Below are positions 49,901-61,432 of a stretch of 64,000 bases of DNA, piece by piece. How positions within the stretch are numbered: position 1 is the stretch's first letter; each line of letters opens with the position of its first letter. Both the position numbers and the translations under genes were made by a program. Source of the DNA: Anthopleura xanthogrammica. Its lineage: Eukaryota > Cnidaria > Anthozoa > Actiniaria > Actiniidae. The DNA lies in NCBI GenBank assembly GCA_964019055.1, contig OZ025213.1:5433292-5497291 (forward strand), written 5' to 3'. The notes beneath the pieces were generated by a model. The model saw nothing but the letters and a program-made list of their open reading frames with translations. It had not been told where the DNA came from and made no database searches.

Positions 49901-52900
49901 CTGTTGTCTGAGTCGGAACCATGAAATCCTTCCTCACATACCATATGCATTACTCAAGCCTTGTCTCTGCTTTGCCATCACAATAGACTTGTCAGTTTTT
50001 AGCTGGGGTGGTTTGTTTTCCCCTTTCTGAATAAGACTCTTAATTTAACTCGTATCTATTTTCATGTGTCTTCTCATGCGCAACCATTAAGCAAAGAAAT
50101 GATACTCTAGGGAATGACACGTGGTCTGAAATGGGAAAACATTACGCCTAATTGGTAAAAAGGTCTATTCGAATCCAGGTTTCCGCTCGTTTATTAGAAC
50201 ATGGCGAATAGATGGTTTGCATGATGGCGTCTTCTATTACCACTACCAAAATGCTTCATGAATTTGATCGTTGATTCAAATACCTCGACTTAAAACAATA
50301 GCCCACTTTCGATATGAAGACGAGGCTTCGGGGAAACAATGGAGTAATCCTAATGTATTCTTTTGTTTCCCCGGAGCCTCGCCTTGAATTGCTTTGTGCG
50401 CGATCACTCAACCAGAATATCGAAAGTGGCCTATTGTTTGAAGGCAATGCATGGAATTAAACTGTAATATCTGTCCCCTCAAAAACGCTGAAGAAAGAAA
50501 AGAAAAGGAAAGGAAAAGGAGAAAAGGCTATTTTGGAGATTCTTTTGGACATTATTATAATTCTCAATTTCTGTTATTTTTATCGCTACAGGGACATTGT
50601 TATATTATCTATCACTCCTTTTCTTTCAAGAGGGGTCACGGACACCCTAGGACCCCCTAGATACGACCCTGCCTATAATCTCATTCTATACTGTTCTTAT
50701 CGTAGCCATTACTAACATGCATATTTGTACTCTGATCGCACGTAGTATCTTGGTTTTATTATCATCGTTGTGGGATTTACGTTCACTGTCGTATTCCACA
50801 TTGGTGTGAACGAAAACAGGATAAAAAACAGTAAAGAGAGCACCAGAAGCACTAAAGGTAAGCAGCGGATTATCTTGTATCCGAGTGTTTTGACATGGAA
50901 AATACTGGAGGGCAGAAGCGTAAAGGCATTTCTTGAAATCATTGTATTAAGCCATCTATTAAGAGGGTCCTGAAAGGGAGGGGGGGGGGGGGGGGTGGGG
51001 TCCTTATCCCTTTACCAGTCCCAGTGCATGCTGAACGTTTTTCCCCCACTTCAAATCGACGATCAATACTGTCTCTCCCCCTGATGCCTGTTCCGGCCCT
51101 TTGCTTGGGCGTTTTTCTTTTATGTCCTCTTATGTCACCGAGACTATCCAGGATTGGTTCGAGCCAATTTGAGACGAGTGTATAAAATGGACTGTACATC
51201 ATTGTGCTGGCTGACACTGCTAGATCTTTGGTTTAGGACCGAAATTTCTAACTTTGCCTTTCTTTTTCTCTTTCTGTCTATCTATCTCTAGTGAAAGAAT
51301 CCAGATGCAACATTGGATACAGAGAAGACGAATCAAATCCCAGTAAAGCGGAAACTGAAAATAAGACAGAATGTTCGCAAGACTCGGAAGTGATTGCTCA
51401 AAACGAACTGAAAGAGGTCACAGAGAACAACCAAGATTTGCAGATAAACAGCAACAACAACAACAACAACAACAACAATAACAACAACAACAAGAGAACG
51501 ATAGCCGACGCCGCTCAAAGTGGGAATATAAAGATAACAAACTGGTTTAAAACATCTGAGTTTTACATGGTAAATAAATATACACCTCCACTAGTTACCA
51601 TAAGAAATAAGGGAATACGAAGATTGAGGGAGGATTTGGTTTAAAGATCCCTTCCACCTAACGTCAAAGCAGCTCAATTTGGAGGACAAAACAAAACAAT
51701 TTCAATCTCCTGAGAATTGGAACTATTTGCTTTGTCCTCCAAATTGAGCTGCATTCCGAAGTGTTGCAAAGGGTACGGTCTATCACTGTCGTGTTCAAGC
51801 CGACGCGCGAAATTTAAAACGGTTAAGCCAACGACTGAAAACGCTGTAACCAGTACTCAGTTTCCTATATGGCATCTTTCCATGAAATAAGATAATTGCT
51901 TGTTATAATTGATGAACTATTTGCAGAGGATATGTTTTATTGTTCTGTGATAGTTTTTACGGTCTAAAAACGTCGAAAAACTCGATTTACAATACGATAA
52001 ACATGGCAACTGAGTTTGACTTGGTTGACATGAACAATGCGACTCTTACACATTCCTTATCGTTCAGTGCTTTTATACGGGAAGAAAGTACTTCCATGCC
52101 CTAAGTTTTATGCTTTAAGTCAAATAAGGAAAGGTTTATCTCACCGTGTTTTTATAGCAGCAGCAGTGGACATATTATCGTCTTGTTCTTGGTTGTTCAC
52201 ATGCACTTGTAGCCGTCCTCCATGATCCAAAAGCTTACAAACAACATGATGAACTGAGTAAAAAAAACGGCTAAAAATTTACTCACACACTAGTTTATAT
52301 TAAAGAATACGTTTTTAACCTTTTTAACCTTCAGGAAGTATACACAGAAGTTTTTAACACCAAAAATGAAAGAGAATTTAACGTTTTCTAGATCAAAACC
52401 TACCTGTTTGAACGCTGCGACGTGAGGCGGACACGTGTGATAGAGGGCAAGATCCTAATGCTAATTAGGATAGCATAAGTGCAATTTTTACTTCCGGTAG
52501 CCGTTTTCCAAGGCTACTTATATTTTTGACTAATGGTCACCCTTTGGTTTTGTAGGTGGCGTTCATCTACATGTGTTCGAGGGTTGTCGTCAATATATCC
52601 AATTCATACTTTCCTTTGTACTTGGTGGATGCTTTGGGTTTTGAGAAGGTAAATTTAGGGGCAGAGTCAAAATAGGGCTCCAAATAGTCCCCTTCACAGT
52701 TCCCTGCGCCATCTTGAAAGGTAGCAGTGCCTTGGCATTAGGGCGAGACGAACAGTGAGCTTGCAATGATAGAGGCATGTGAATAATTGTTTAAGTCAGG
52801 GTTAAAAAAGGTCTCTATCATTGCAAGGTCACCTCATGTCTCGCTTCAATGCAAAGGCACGCGATTACCTTTCAAGATGGCGCAGGGAACTATGAATTAA

Positions 52901-55343
52901 AATCATGATACACCCATAACAGTAAATAAGTCCACTCATAAATAATTCCATTCTTGTTCCCATCTAGGAAGCCATTGCATACTTCCCGCTCCTGGTCCTC
53001 GTATCATCAGCATTATTTAGTTTCGTAGCGAGGAAGATAAGCTCTCGCTGGGGAACCAAAGTAGCTTACAGTGTAGCCGCGCTAATGGCAATAGCAGCCT
53101 TTCTATGGCTTCACTTGCAACCAATCGACAGCAAGAATGCCATATATGGTGCGTCGACCCTGATGGGAGGAGGAGCGTCCATGATGTTAATTACTGCACT
53201 GACCATAACTTCAGTTATGATAAACCGAGTGGATAAGGTATCTAATTATACTGATAGATATAGTCCAGCAATATTGTGCTCGAATTGTGTATTTTTGGTT
53301 AAAAGCACCAAACTTGGCGCGATATGATAGCATAAGACAAGCCAATTGATTTTAGCTATGGGCCCACCTCGATTCCATTCAGGGAGATGCAAATTTGGGA
53401 GGGCAAAAATTATTGCAATTTTTTTAATTTTGTTATATCTTATCAAATTAGCACACCAGAATTACATTAAAAAAAAAACTTATATACTTTAAGCTCTACA
53501 TATCTGGAAAGTAGTCACCACAACAACGGTGACCCCCATTTTTTATTTGCTCATGGAACTTCTATGATGGTTTTATTTCGCCATGCGAAGTTTGAAGAAA
53601 AAAACATGGGAAACTTTTTTGCTCGCGAACGTCCTTAAGGCAGGATGATCCGCTCTCGCCTCGTCTCGTATCCTGGCGATAGCGGGAGGTCCGGGAGGCG
53701 GTTAGCGTCGGCTTAAGCTGAGCACATCACTTATAAGTTAAGGTGCTGTTACACTAGGCAAAACAAATTCCTTGCAAATTGTCGCGCAATTTCGTTGCGC
53801 AATAAAAACAGAGCGTTGCAGTCGCATTATTACACCAAGCAATGTTTCATGTAATGGTCTGCGGTGATATGAATAATTTAAGTTGCAGAGTGAATATTGC
53901 TCGTATTACCACCCTGTACAACAGCAAAATTTTGTTGCGCGACTTCATTGCAGATTGAGAAGAAGCTCTTTCTAGACTTTCTACTCTCTGCAACAATGAA
54001 AATTTGTTGCGCGCGGTGTGCGCTCTGCAACTTGCACGATTTTGTTGCTCGTATTTCCGCGCCTGTACGCGCGATGGATATCATTGGCTGTCATAGCAAA
54101 TCGTTGCTAGACAAGTTGCAGGACTGACCCTTGCGTTACACTAGGTAATAATGTCTCGCAATTTTGTTTCGAAAAGTAGAACTCAGTTCTACTTCTCGCA
54201 ACGGTTGTGACAACAAATTCGCAAAACAAGTTCCTAGGAAAATTGCTTAAGGTGTAAACTGCACCATTTTTATCATATGTGGACTCAGTCCGTATGGTTT
54301 TGTTTCTAGGCAACAGGAGCATTTGTGTATGGGGTGATGGGCTTCACCGACAAAGTTGTAAATGGTGTTATTGTTGCAGTTATACAGAATTACTATCCAA
54401 GGACACAAGGGTAAGTAAACTGGGAATTGACTTCATTGATTTAAACTATTTAGAAAGAAAAGGTATTCGGTAAGGAATGGAAGAAAGAGAAAGAAAGAAA
54501 GAAAGGAATGGAAGAAAGAGAAAGAAAGAAAGAAAGAGAAAGAAAGAAAGAAAGAAAAAAAGAAGAAAGAATGAAAGAAAGAAAGAATGAAAGAAAGAAA
54601 GGAAGCAGAAAAAAGGGAATGCTGCTGGAACTGTATGACGTTTGTATTTTTTTAAACGTTTTTTAGCTCTTGGATCCATTTTTATCACAAATTAAAAGTA
54701 ACGTATAACGATGAATTTTGCTGTTAATTTTCTGGTGTGTATTTTCCTTGACGTTATAGCTGCAGTGGTTGTGGACAGTACATACGTTTTGCATTTCCTC
54801 TTGTCACGGGTACTTCGGCACTACTGTCTCTAATAGCTTTAATTGTGCATCACTGGATAACCTCACACAAGAGAGGTATGTATTTAACGTGAAGTATAGA
54901 TGTGTCGGGCACGGATCATAGAGTGCCTGCAAAGATATTCTCATATGGGATATTCTTATTGGGGAAAATTTAATGTCTGCCGGGGAGCAGCCAACGTTGA
55001 CTAAAGCTAGGCCGGTTTACACTAGCGATTTTTGCTGCGATTTCTGTGGCGATTTTTGAAAAATATAATAAATTTTGTCTCATGTTTCCAAAGAGACATT
55101 TGCATATCCAGGTAATCTTGGTGTCCGGAATAAAACTTTACAAGTTAATCCTTTACCATTCTTGACTATGACCCAAATCGCCGCAAAATATCGCATCTAA
55201 GGCCTCTAAGAAATCGCGGGCCGGGCCTTAACCAATGCTAAATGTTTTTTTTTCCAGTTCATGATAGTCAAGCCAAGCCACCAAATATAGACAATCAAAT
55301 ATCTGTAATGGAAGCACAAGATTCCCACGATACGCGCTTGTGA
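46912..55343 (+). CDS. MFSD12: MFSD12-like major facilitator transporter (GPH family)
   Basis: Nine exons: 46912-47543, 49457-49565, 50746-50857, 51292-51569, 52556-52648, 52968-53237, 54310-54410, 54760-54875, 55258-55343 (598 aa; human MFSD12 about 480). After an acidic N-terminus of about 55 residues come the family words SVGHIQNDL, QVTDGILSPAIGY, RFGKRKAWH and QISHLALLPDIA, typical of MFSD12. Hydrophobic segments fit about twelve helices: six in exons 1-3 and six in exons 5-8, with GFTDKVVNG and a CSGCGQY motif near the end. The central loop (exon 4, residues about 285-377) is long and hydrophilic and contains 13 consecutive Asn, which explains much of the extra length. Vertebrate MFSD12 moves cysteine into melanosomes and lysosomes; substrate here is not shown. 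ATG chosen as the first in the exon's long open frame. Confidence 0.9.
48367..48474. mobile_element. 108-bp MITE, first intron of the MFSD12-like gene
   Basis: Ends TAAAACCCGAATAGTTGCGA and 'cgcgactattcgggtttta'. Confidence 0.7.
49253..49353. mobile_element. 101-bp MITE, TAGCCTGCG family
   Basis: Ends TAGCCTGCGTAGCGGCGCAT and ATGCGCCGCTACGCAGGCTA are perfect complements. A relative with the same TAGCCTGCG tip is at 45219-45305, and a solitary end is near 46190. Confidence 0.75.
50293..50439. mobile_element. 147-bp MITE, second intron of the MFSD12-like gene
   Basis: Ends AAACAATAGCCCACTTTCGA and 'tcgaaagtggcctattgttt'; inner pair 'cgaggcttcggggaaac' / 'gtttccccggagcctcg'. The inner pair is shared with the fragment at about 30740-30805. 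Confidence 0.7.
51449..51493 (+). repeat. (AAC)n coding microsatellite: poly-Asn in the central loop
   Basis: Fifteen in-frame triplets from AAC AGC to AAC, nearly all AAC with one AAT, in exon 4 of the MFSD12-like gene. It gives a run of 13 Asn between INS and KRT. Confidence 0.9.
51669..51752. mobile_element. Short MITE, CTCAATTTGGAGG family
   Basis: Ends GCAGCTCAATTTGGAGGACA and TGTCCTCCAAATTGAGCTGC-type complement. This is the short form of the element at 25788-26083. Confidence 0.7.
53741..54260. mobile_element. Degenerate 'gttgcg' family fold-back cluster, intron 6 of the MFSD12-like gene
   Basis: Starts 'aaggtgctgttacactagg' and ends near 'cttaaggtgtaaactgcacc'. Inside are repeated 'ttgttgcgcg', 'gaaaagtagaactcagttct' and 'ttttgttgctcgtatttc' phrases, the last also at about 35268. 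Probably two nested copies. Confidence 0.5.
54476..54602 (+). repeat. GAAA-rich purine microsatellite
   Basis: Imperfect GAAA tetramers broken by GGAATG and GAATGAAA, in intron 7 of the MFSD12-like gene. Confidence 0.9.
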
Positions 55344-56262
55344 TCACTACCTGCACCTGCACGTCGAAGATGAACGTGACCTGAAGCAAGCTAGCTGATC
55401 GTTCTAGTTAACATGGGAACAGCAAAAAAGTGTGCCATTTATCATGTCTGATACATCACAATTCAGTATGAGGCAAGATTTTTTTTAAATGCCAAAAAAT
55501 GAGTGTGTAATAAATTCAAAAGGACTTTTCTAGTTTGATTACGTCATAGTGACGTAAGGCGTATTGACGTCATTCTACTTAATCGTCTTCCCTGGTCCTT
55601 CACCTTGTCAAAATACCTTGTGCTAGTCTTGTGCTATCTTTTAAGTAAAATTTTCTTATACCCCTTTTTAAATTGTTGTACATATTCAATTTTTACTACT
55701 AAAAGTAATAAATCTTGCATGAAATATGTTTATTATATAATTTTTTTTTACAATTTTCTTTTATAAATAGCTGTACATAGGTTTCTCATGGTATAATGTA
55801 CATTAACTAACTAATAAGAATTAATATAAAACAAATTTACATATTCACATCAAGTCCCTAAAACCTTACCATTCCATTATATTCACACTTTATCTCAAAC
55901 TTTATCTCAAACTTTATCTCATCTGCTAATGATATAAGATACTGCACATTGTACAAATCTTACAAAACATTAATAAAGAATTACACTATCGATTCAGATG
56001 AGCTCGGCTTTTTTGGTAAAAAAAAACGTCTTACTACGTTGAAATGACTGAAATGTAAAATCCCCAATTTTAAAAATCTGTTCAAACTTTCATTATCTTT
56101 TCTAATAAATGACCTTTGAAAATTGCACTAAAATCTAAACCTATCTAAACTACTATTACAATGCAATATTTCATATAATTCATATATATGTATATTGTAG
56201 AGTTTTAGTAAAGGTATTAATGATTGTACAGCTAACTATGAGTACTTCCTTGGGCGATGAAG
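55344..56262. other. Convergent 3' ends of the MFSD12-like gene and cyclin A copy
   Basis: Plus-strand AATAAA at 55509-55514 and 55707-55712 could end the MFSD12-like transcript. TTTATT (AATAAA on the minus strand) at 55729-55734 could end the convergent cyclin. The candidates are only about 20 bp apart, so the two 3' UTRs may overlap. No other gene seen. Confidence 0.45.
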
Positions 56263-59194
56263 CTAAACACTATTGATTGATACTTTCATTACTTTTGCTT
56301 TATTTGTCTTGTTTCCTTCAGGAATCATCTGAAAACAGTTGATAAACTAAATATTAGTGACACAGTAATGCTTATTAAAATAATTGCTAGAAATAAAAAC
56401 AGCAAACAGCTATTTCAAAAAAGGTTGGTGAAGGTTTTGTTGCATACAAAGCCTAATTGCACATTTTTCCAGCATATTTTCTTCTGTGCTGACATATATT
56501 TTTATATGAATATAATACATTTCAAGCATGGTATGCAGAGCTTTCAATAATATTTGGAGTAGACGGTCAATCTAAAAAAGTAGGGGTCCGTATCCCCCAA
56601 GGGGCCGTAACTTTATTTGGCAATGAATTAATTTTTTGTCAAAATAGCCGGCAGTTTAAGGTGAAGTATCCGGCGATAAACCGCCGGTAGCCGCCTTTTA
56701 TTGAAAGCTCTGGGTATGCAACATGTAACAGAATGATTGAATAGTTTTCTTGACATTCACCACATATAAAAAGACTAATCTTTATTATCACAAATTTCTG
56801 AGACATATTTTCCCAGATCCATACCTTATTCGAGTTCTGAGTGATGGAGCGATCTTGTGAGTCTTCAGGTGACACCAAGAACATCTGGAAACAATGTTCG
56901 ATTGTGACAACAGAATCACCAGTCTCCATGATGCTTATTCTTGCATCATTCAGTTCTGATTCAGATGCCTAAAACAAAACAAAAACTGCATATCACTACT
57001 GGAGTTCTAACATATTGATTACTTGTTGAAGTATCTATCATGCATATTTACACACGAAATCCATTTAACTAAATCCCTTTGAATTCATTTCTAACAAAAA
57101 AAAGACTAGTAAATTAAACTCATAAAGAAGGCATACCTTTGCCATTTCTTGTAGCACAATGGTAGCATCTGCCCAGTTGTCTGTTATAAAACTTATCTCA
57201 TTGCTCAACAATGCTAGTGCAAGGGTAGATGGCTAGAATGAAAAAATATATATATGAGTACATGAGAATGCATCCTGACAGAAATAAAAAATACTTTTAA
57301 CTTTGTAAAAAAGTTTACATTTCTGATATATCCTCATTTTATAAGAACTTTGATTACCCACCTTGAGGAATGTAAAATAGTGATTGCATAAGAGTTCCTC
57401 AAGTTTTAATGTGATGTGTTGGAGATGTTGCAAGACATTACAGTGATTCAGGTATCCCTTTGAAACACACAGTGCATGAAACTGAAAGAAAACCATATGT
57501 TCAACTCATTAGTACAAAAAAAACCTTTCAAATTGAAATTGTGAGGTTTTGTGGTTGGAGGAAAACCAAAGAACCTGAAGAAAATCCCTCAAATCAAGAG
57601 AGAAACTCGACAGAATAGATGAGAGCAAAGCATTAAAAACATTACATGCATGTTTATAAGGGCTAACTACAGTGTTTAGTTGACCAAGGATGGATTTAGA
57701 TATTATTATGAGCTATGATATAAACCAACACAAGGTGCCATACAAGTTACATAGTTTATTACACAGGTATCCAAATCCTAGACTTACCACTTGAAGAAAG
57801 TGAAGTGGTGTGATGGCATTGAGATTCCAGCCCAATTTGTTTAGTATGATCCTTTCCATGCGCAGCAGGTCAGAAGGTGTACACTTTAAACCACTGACTG
57901 TTATCAAGTCACCTGCTGTTGGTATTGCCTGAAAAGGGATTTCATTATGGACAACTTTAAATATTTTGATTTCTATACCTACAAACTGTGTATTCTTATT
58001 ACTAAGTTACCAGAAAGTGAAAGGGCTATGAATAATGCACATGTAATTATTCTAATAATTTACCAACCTCATCCTCTTCCACAATCTTTGCAGCTAAGAA
58101 TAAACAGCTGATGGTGATACAAGGAAGATACTTTGGATTTGCCTACGGATGGAAGAAAAATATTTCCTGTTAATATAAACACAATATCCAACAAATTCTA
58201 CACCATTTTTCCTTATTAATATTATTTATTATTGGTGGGATTGGGGGAGGAATTTCCTCCAAAAGATCAAATTTTTGATGCCATCCTAGCAACTGTGTGT
58301 ATAATATATAAGATTCTTTAATATTCAGTACCTTGACGACAGTTAAGAATCGATCTAGAAGATTCACAGCCAGTGCAAATGTTTCTGGATGGAAGTGACA
58401 ATGCCTGTTCAGGCGAAGGAGAAGAGAGACCATCTTGTTGCGATGGAAGAAACTGATTTCATCATAATCCTGCAAAAAATTCAATTCAAGAACAGGATAC
58501 GTATTAGTATTACTATTTGACATTTCATAAACGTTACTTGATTGGTCATGAATAGATGAGTGTTGACATGTAACACTGCATTGGGTAAGGTACCATAGGT
58601 GACCTTCGAGCTTTATAGGCCAAATGTTAATACATTTACATATTTTAATAAGTTAGGAAGTTTAGGGAAAAAAATATCAAAGATCAAAGTAAAGAATTTA
58701 AAATTGTGAATAAACACCAGAATGAGGCTAGTCAGTACTCAGTTGACTGAACACATACGAATCTCTGTAATTTTGATTCCAAAAAGCTTTTTCAGAATTT
58801 TGTCTATGAGGATGAAACTTTCTAAGTCCACACATTTCTGCTTTCTCTTTATGTAGCGGTAGGTATTTATTAAAATAAGTCTTGATTTCTGAAATTCAAT
58901 GGCCACTATATTTGCATAGGGTCTTTTAATGATCAACAATAAAGAGACCACTCCCTCTTCTAAATTGAAAACAATACCACAAGGGAAAATTCTAGTTCAA
59001 AGGTCAAACTGAAAACTAAAGTCCAAGGGTATATTGTCTGATAACATTCCCAAACAAATAGCCACAAAATGTATTTTTGATACCTTTCTTCCAGCCAAGC
59101 ACTTCAGATTTGGTTGATATTTTTCTTCTCTCAGTAATCCATCTTCAAGAACAGCAATCAAGCGCTGTGCATTCAAACCGCCCGGGACCTTCAT
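56263..59194 (-). CDS. Cyclin I/G family protein, copy A
   Basis: Eight coding exons, listed 5' to 3' on the minus strand: 59194-59084, 58469-58332, 58142-58068, 57928-57788, 57481-57362, 57232-57137, 56968-56825, 56328-56263 (296 aa, all introns phase 0). It opens MKVPGGLNAQRL, close to the start of vertebrate cyclin I. The cyclin box (residues about 38-150) has PETFALAVNLLDRFL, KIVEEDE, LRMERIILNKLGWNL and TPLHFL, the cyclin G/I signature. Cyclins of this group are atypical, linked to stress and differentiation more than to S or M phase; that is family knowledge. An acceptor directly precedes the ATG, and a donor on the minus strand at 60461-60460 suggests a non-coding first exon upstream. 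The tail after exon 5 is poorly conserved. Exact orthology (I or G) is uncertain. Confidence 0.9.
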
Positions 59195-61432
59195 CTAAAT
59201 TGGAATAATTTGTTCTCATTAATATTCATAAAGTGTTTTCAAACAATTTCTTTGGGAATAAATAGTCTTTCTATTTTTGTGATAATTTCTGTGTTTCTTA
59301 TACCTGTAGTACTGTAGAAAGCTTTCTGCAGATAGGAATACCAGTGCAGCAATAACCCAGAGCTGTTCGTGGTTCGGTAATCATGAAACGAAAATATTGT
59401 TTCAGAACATGAACTGAATCGTAAAATTCTGAGGCAAACGTTATCCAAAATTCGAGATTTTTCTTATATACTAAGCTTTGAGGCTTTAAAAAATGTCCTC
59501 AATAAAAATCTTCAATTAGGATCATATTTCGCCATAGGTAGAAAAATTTTTCTAAGCTTATATTGTACAGCCAACGAAGTGGAACAATCCACACAAAAAA
59601 ATCAGCTGTTTGATGCCCTTGTTAGGACAAAAATTATTTAGAACCAAACAATAAGTTCAAAACCTAATTTAAAGACTTTTTTGAGTCAAATATTCATTTT
59701 TATGGCTAAAGTTTCAGAGACGTGATGGAAATACTAAGTATATCTTCAGAACTAACGTCAGAAAGACATTAAATTTCATAATACTGTCATGTCCACGTAC
59801 ACGAAATAATCAAGTCACGGAAAGAGCATCTTAATATGCATAAAATAGAATTCTAGAAAATTCATTATGAGCCTAAATATCTCAGAAAAAGAGTACTTAG
59901 AAAGAAAGAAGTAGTAAGTGACAAACCAGTACTCCTGTAGTCATATCATGCGTCCAAAAAAGTACAAAAAAATATCGACTGTCAACAAGTAAACAAGATT
60001 TTAGCCCATCTTTGTTTCGTTTATGTACTGCGATTTGCGCTCCGAGGTCTTGTTAAACCGAAGATGCAAACTTTACTTCAATTTCGAAGAGCAGCTGTTC
60101 GGTTAAGCTACTGGTCTGTGTAGGTTAAGCAACAATTTCTTAGAACATAAACTAAATATCTGCGTTACGCCATACTTTAGGCGTATATATTTTATCAAGA
60201 CAACTCGACAACCAACGGTTTACCGCGCCTAGCACAGCTCGCACAAAGAAAAGTGTTCTCCATTTATAAAGAAAACCAAATGCTTCAACGAAGAAATATT
60301 CCACTTAATAAAATACACATGAATATCATATAATACTAACAAGAAACGAGCTTGCATGAAGAAGGCAGAGGTAGAGATTTTTTACTTGACATTAGACCGC
60401 TCGGTATAAATAAAGCCCAAGTTTGCGACAAAGAAAATAATTTGGCGCCTAAAAAACTTACCTTTCCTAAGAAGCAAACAGCTCTACGAACACAACTTTC
60501 TTTCCTTAGAACTGTAAAGTTTTACTGTGAACCCATTTTGTTTTAGAGCGAAAGACGGAGGGTTTTCGAAAGAGCTAGAGCTCCATTATTTCTTTGACGC
60601 TAGCTAGCTGTGCCTTGACAGCGAAACTGTAAGGATGTAAACAAACAAAGGGACTCAACAAAAAAAATTTGGGCGCCAAAATGTTTTCAAATTTTACTCC
60701 AATCTGATTGGATAACCTTGAAAAAGCCTCTGCTGTGATTGGTTAGTATATTAATGTAATGACGTCAAAGGGCGTCTCGGGGGTTACCTCTGAGATTTTT
60801 AAGGAATGTCTCAAAAGTCGGAAATACGGGAATAAAGGCATTTCTTTCATTAATCTTCAAAAAATTACTCGTACTAATGCTATTCGCCGTTTATTCCTCG
60901 ATTATTTTTGAACGAAAATAACAAAAAAACGATTAAGAACTGACCTTATGAGCTTATATTTTTGAGGCAAATCAAGGGCTTGTCAAGCAGCCTCTCATCA
61001 CATGACTTAGATTAAGAAACACATGATTGCATACGAGGCTGTGATTGGCTAAGAGAGCCTGTCAATCCTCTTACCTTGGAATGTCATCATTGTACACAAA
61101 GCACTTTCTCTTTTCCTTCGTCGTCGACCATCTTTCAAAATTACTTGTCGAAGCTATTAAAACCTTCTTTTCTTGACCAACCAAGGTAAGAAAAACAAAT
61201 ATTCAGGAGGGGAATTTAGGAATGACTATTCTGTTTTATTTTAGACAATGTTTTTTTTATCAAAAGACCCCAAATTGAAGGAAAATTATGACATGAGAGC
61301 ACTTCGTACCCCAAATTTTTTAGAATTTTGTATGATGTAACAGTGTTTACAGTTTATATTTTTCACTTTTGATGCAGTTAGCGGAGAAATCTCTCCCGAT
61401 ACTCTCCCGGGTCATGCAAAAGGAGGCAAGCT
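59195..61432. promoter_or_regulatory. Shared upstream region of the two divergent cyclin genes
   Basis: Probable non-coding first exons: minus strand, ending at 60462 (donor at 60461-60460); plus strand, ending at 61185 (GTAAGA donor), with its intron running to the acceptor at 61377. Between them lie CCAAT boxes (60699-60703; complement ATTGG at 60707-60711, 60738-60742 and 61044-61048), a CRE TGACGTCA (60760-60767) and E2F-like GGCGCCAAAA (60672-60681). A second E2F-like TTTGGCGCC is at 60441-60449. The layout fits a bidirectional promoter. The rest, 59195-60400, shows no gene. Confidence 0.55.

Noticed and set aside
61392..61432. Earlier ATG (about 61414) as the start of cyclin copy B
   Set aside because: That ATG is in a different frame and soon meets a stop. 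The cyclin frame has a TAG upstream and its first ATG at 61433.
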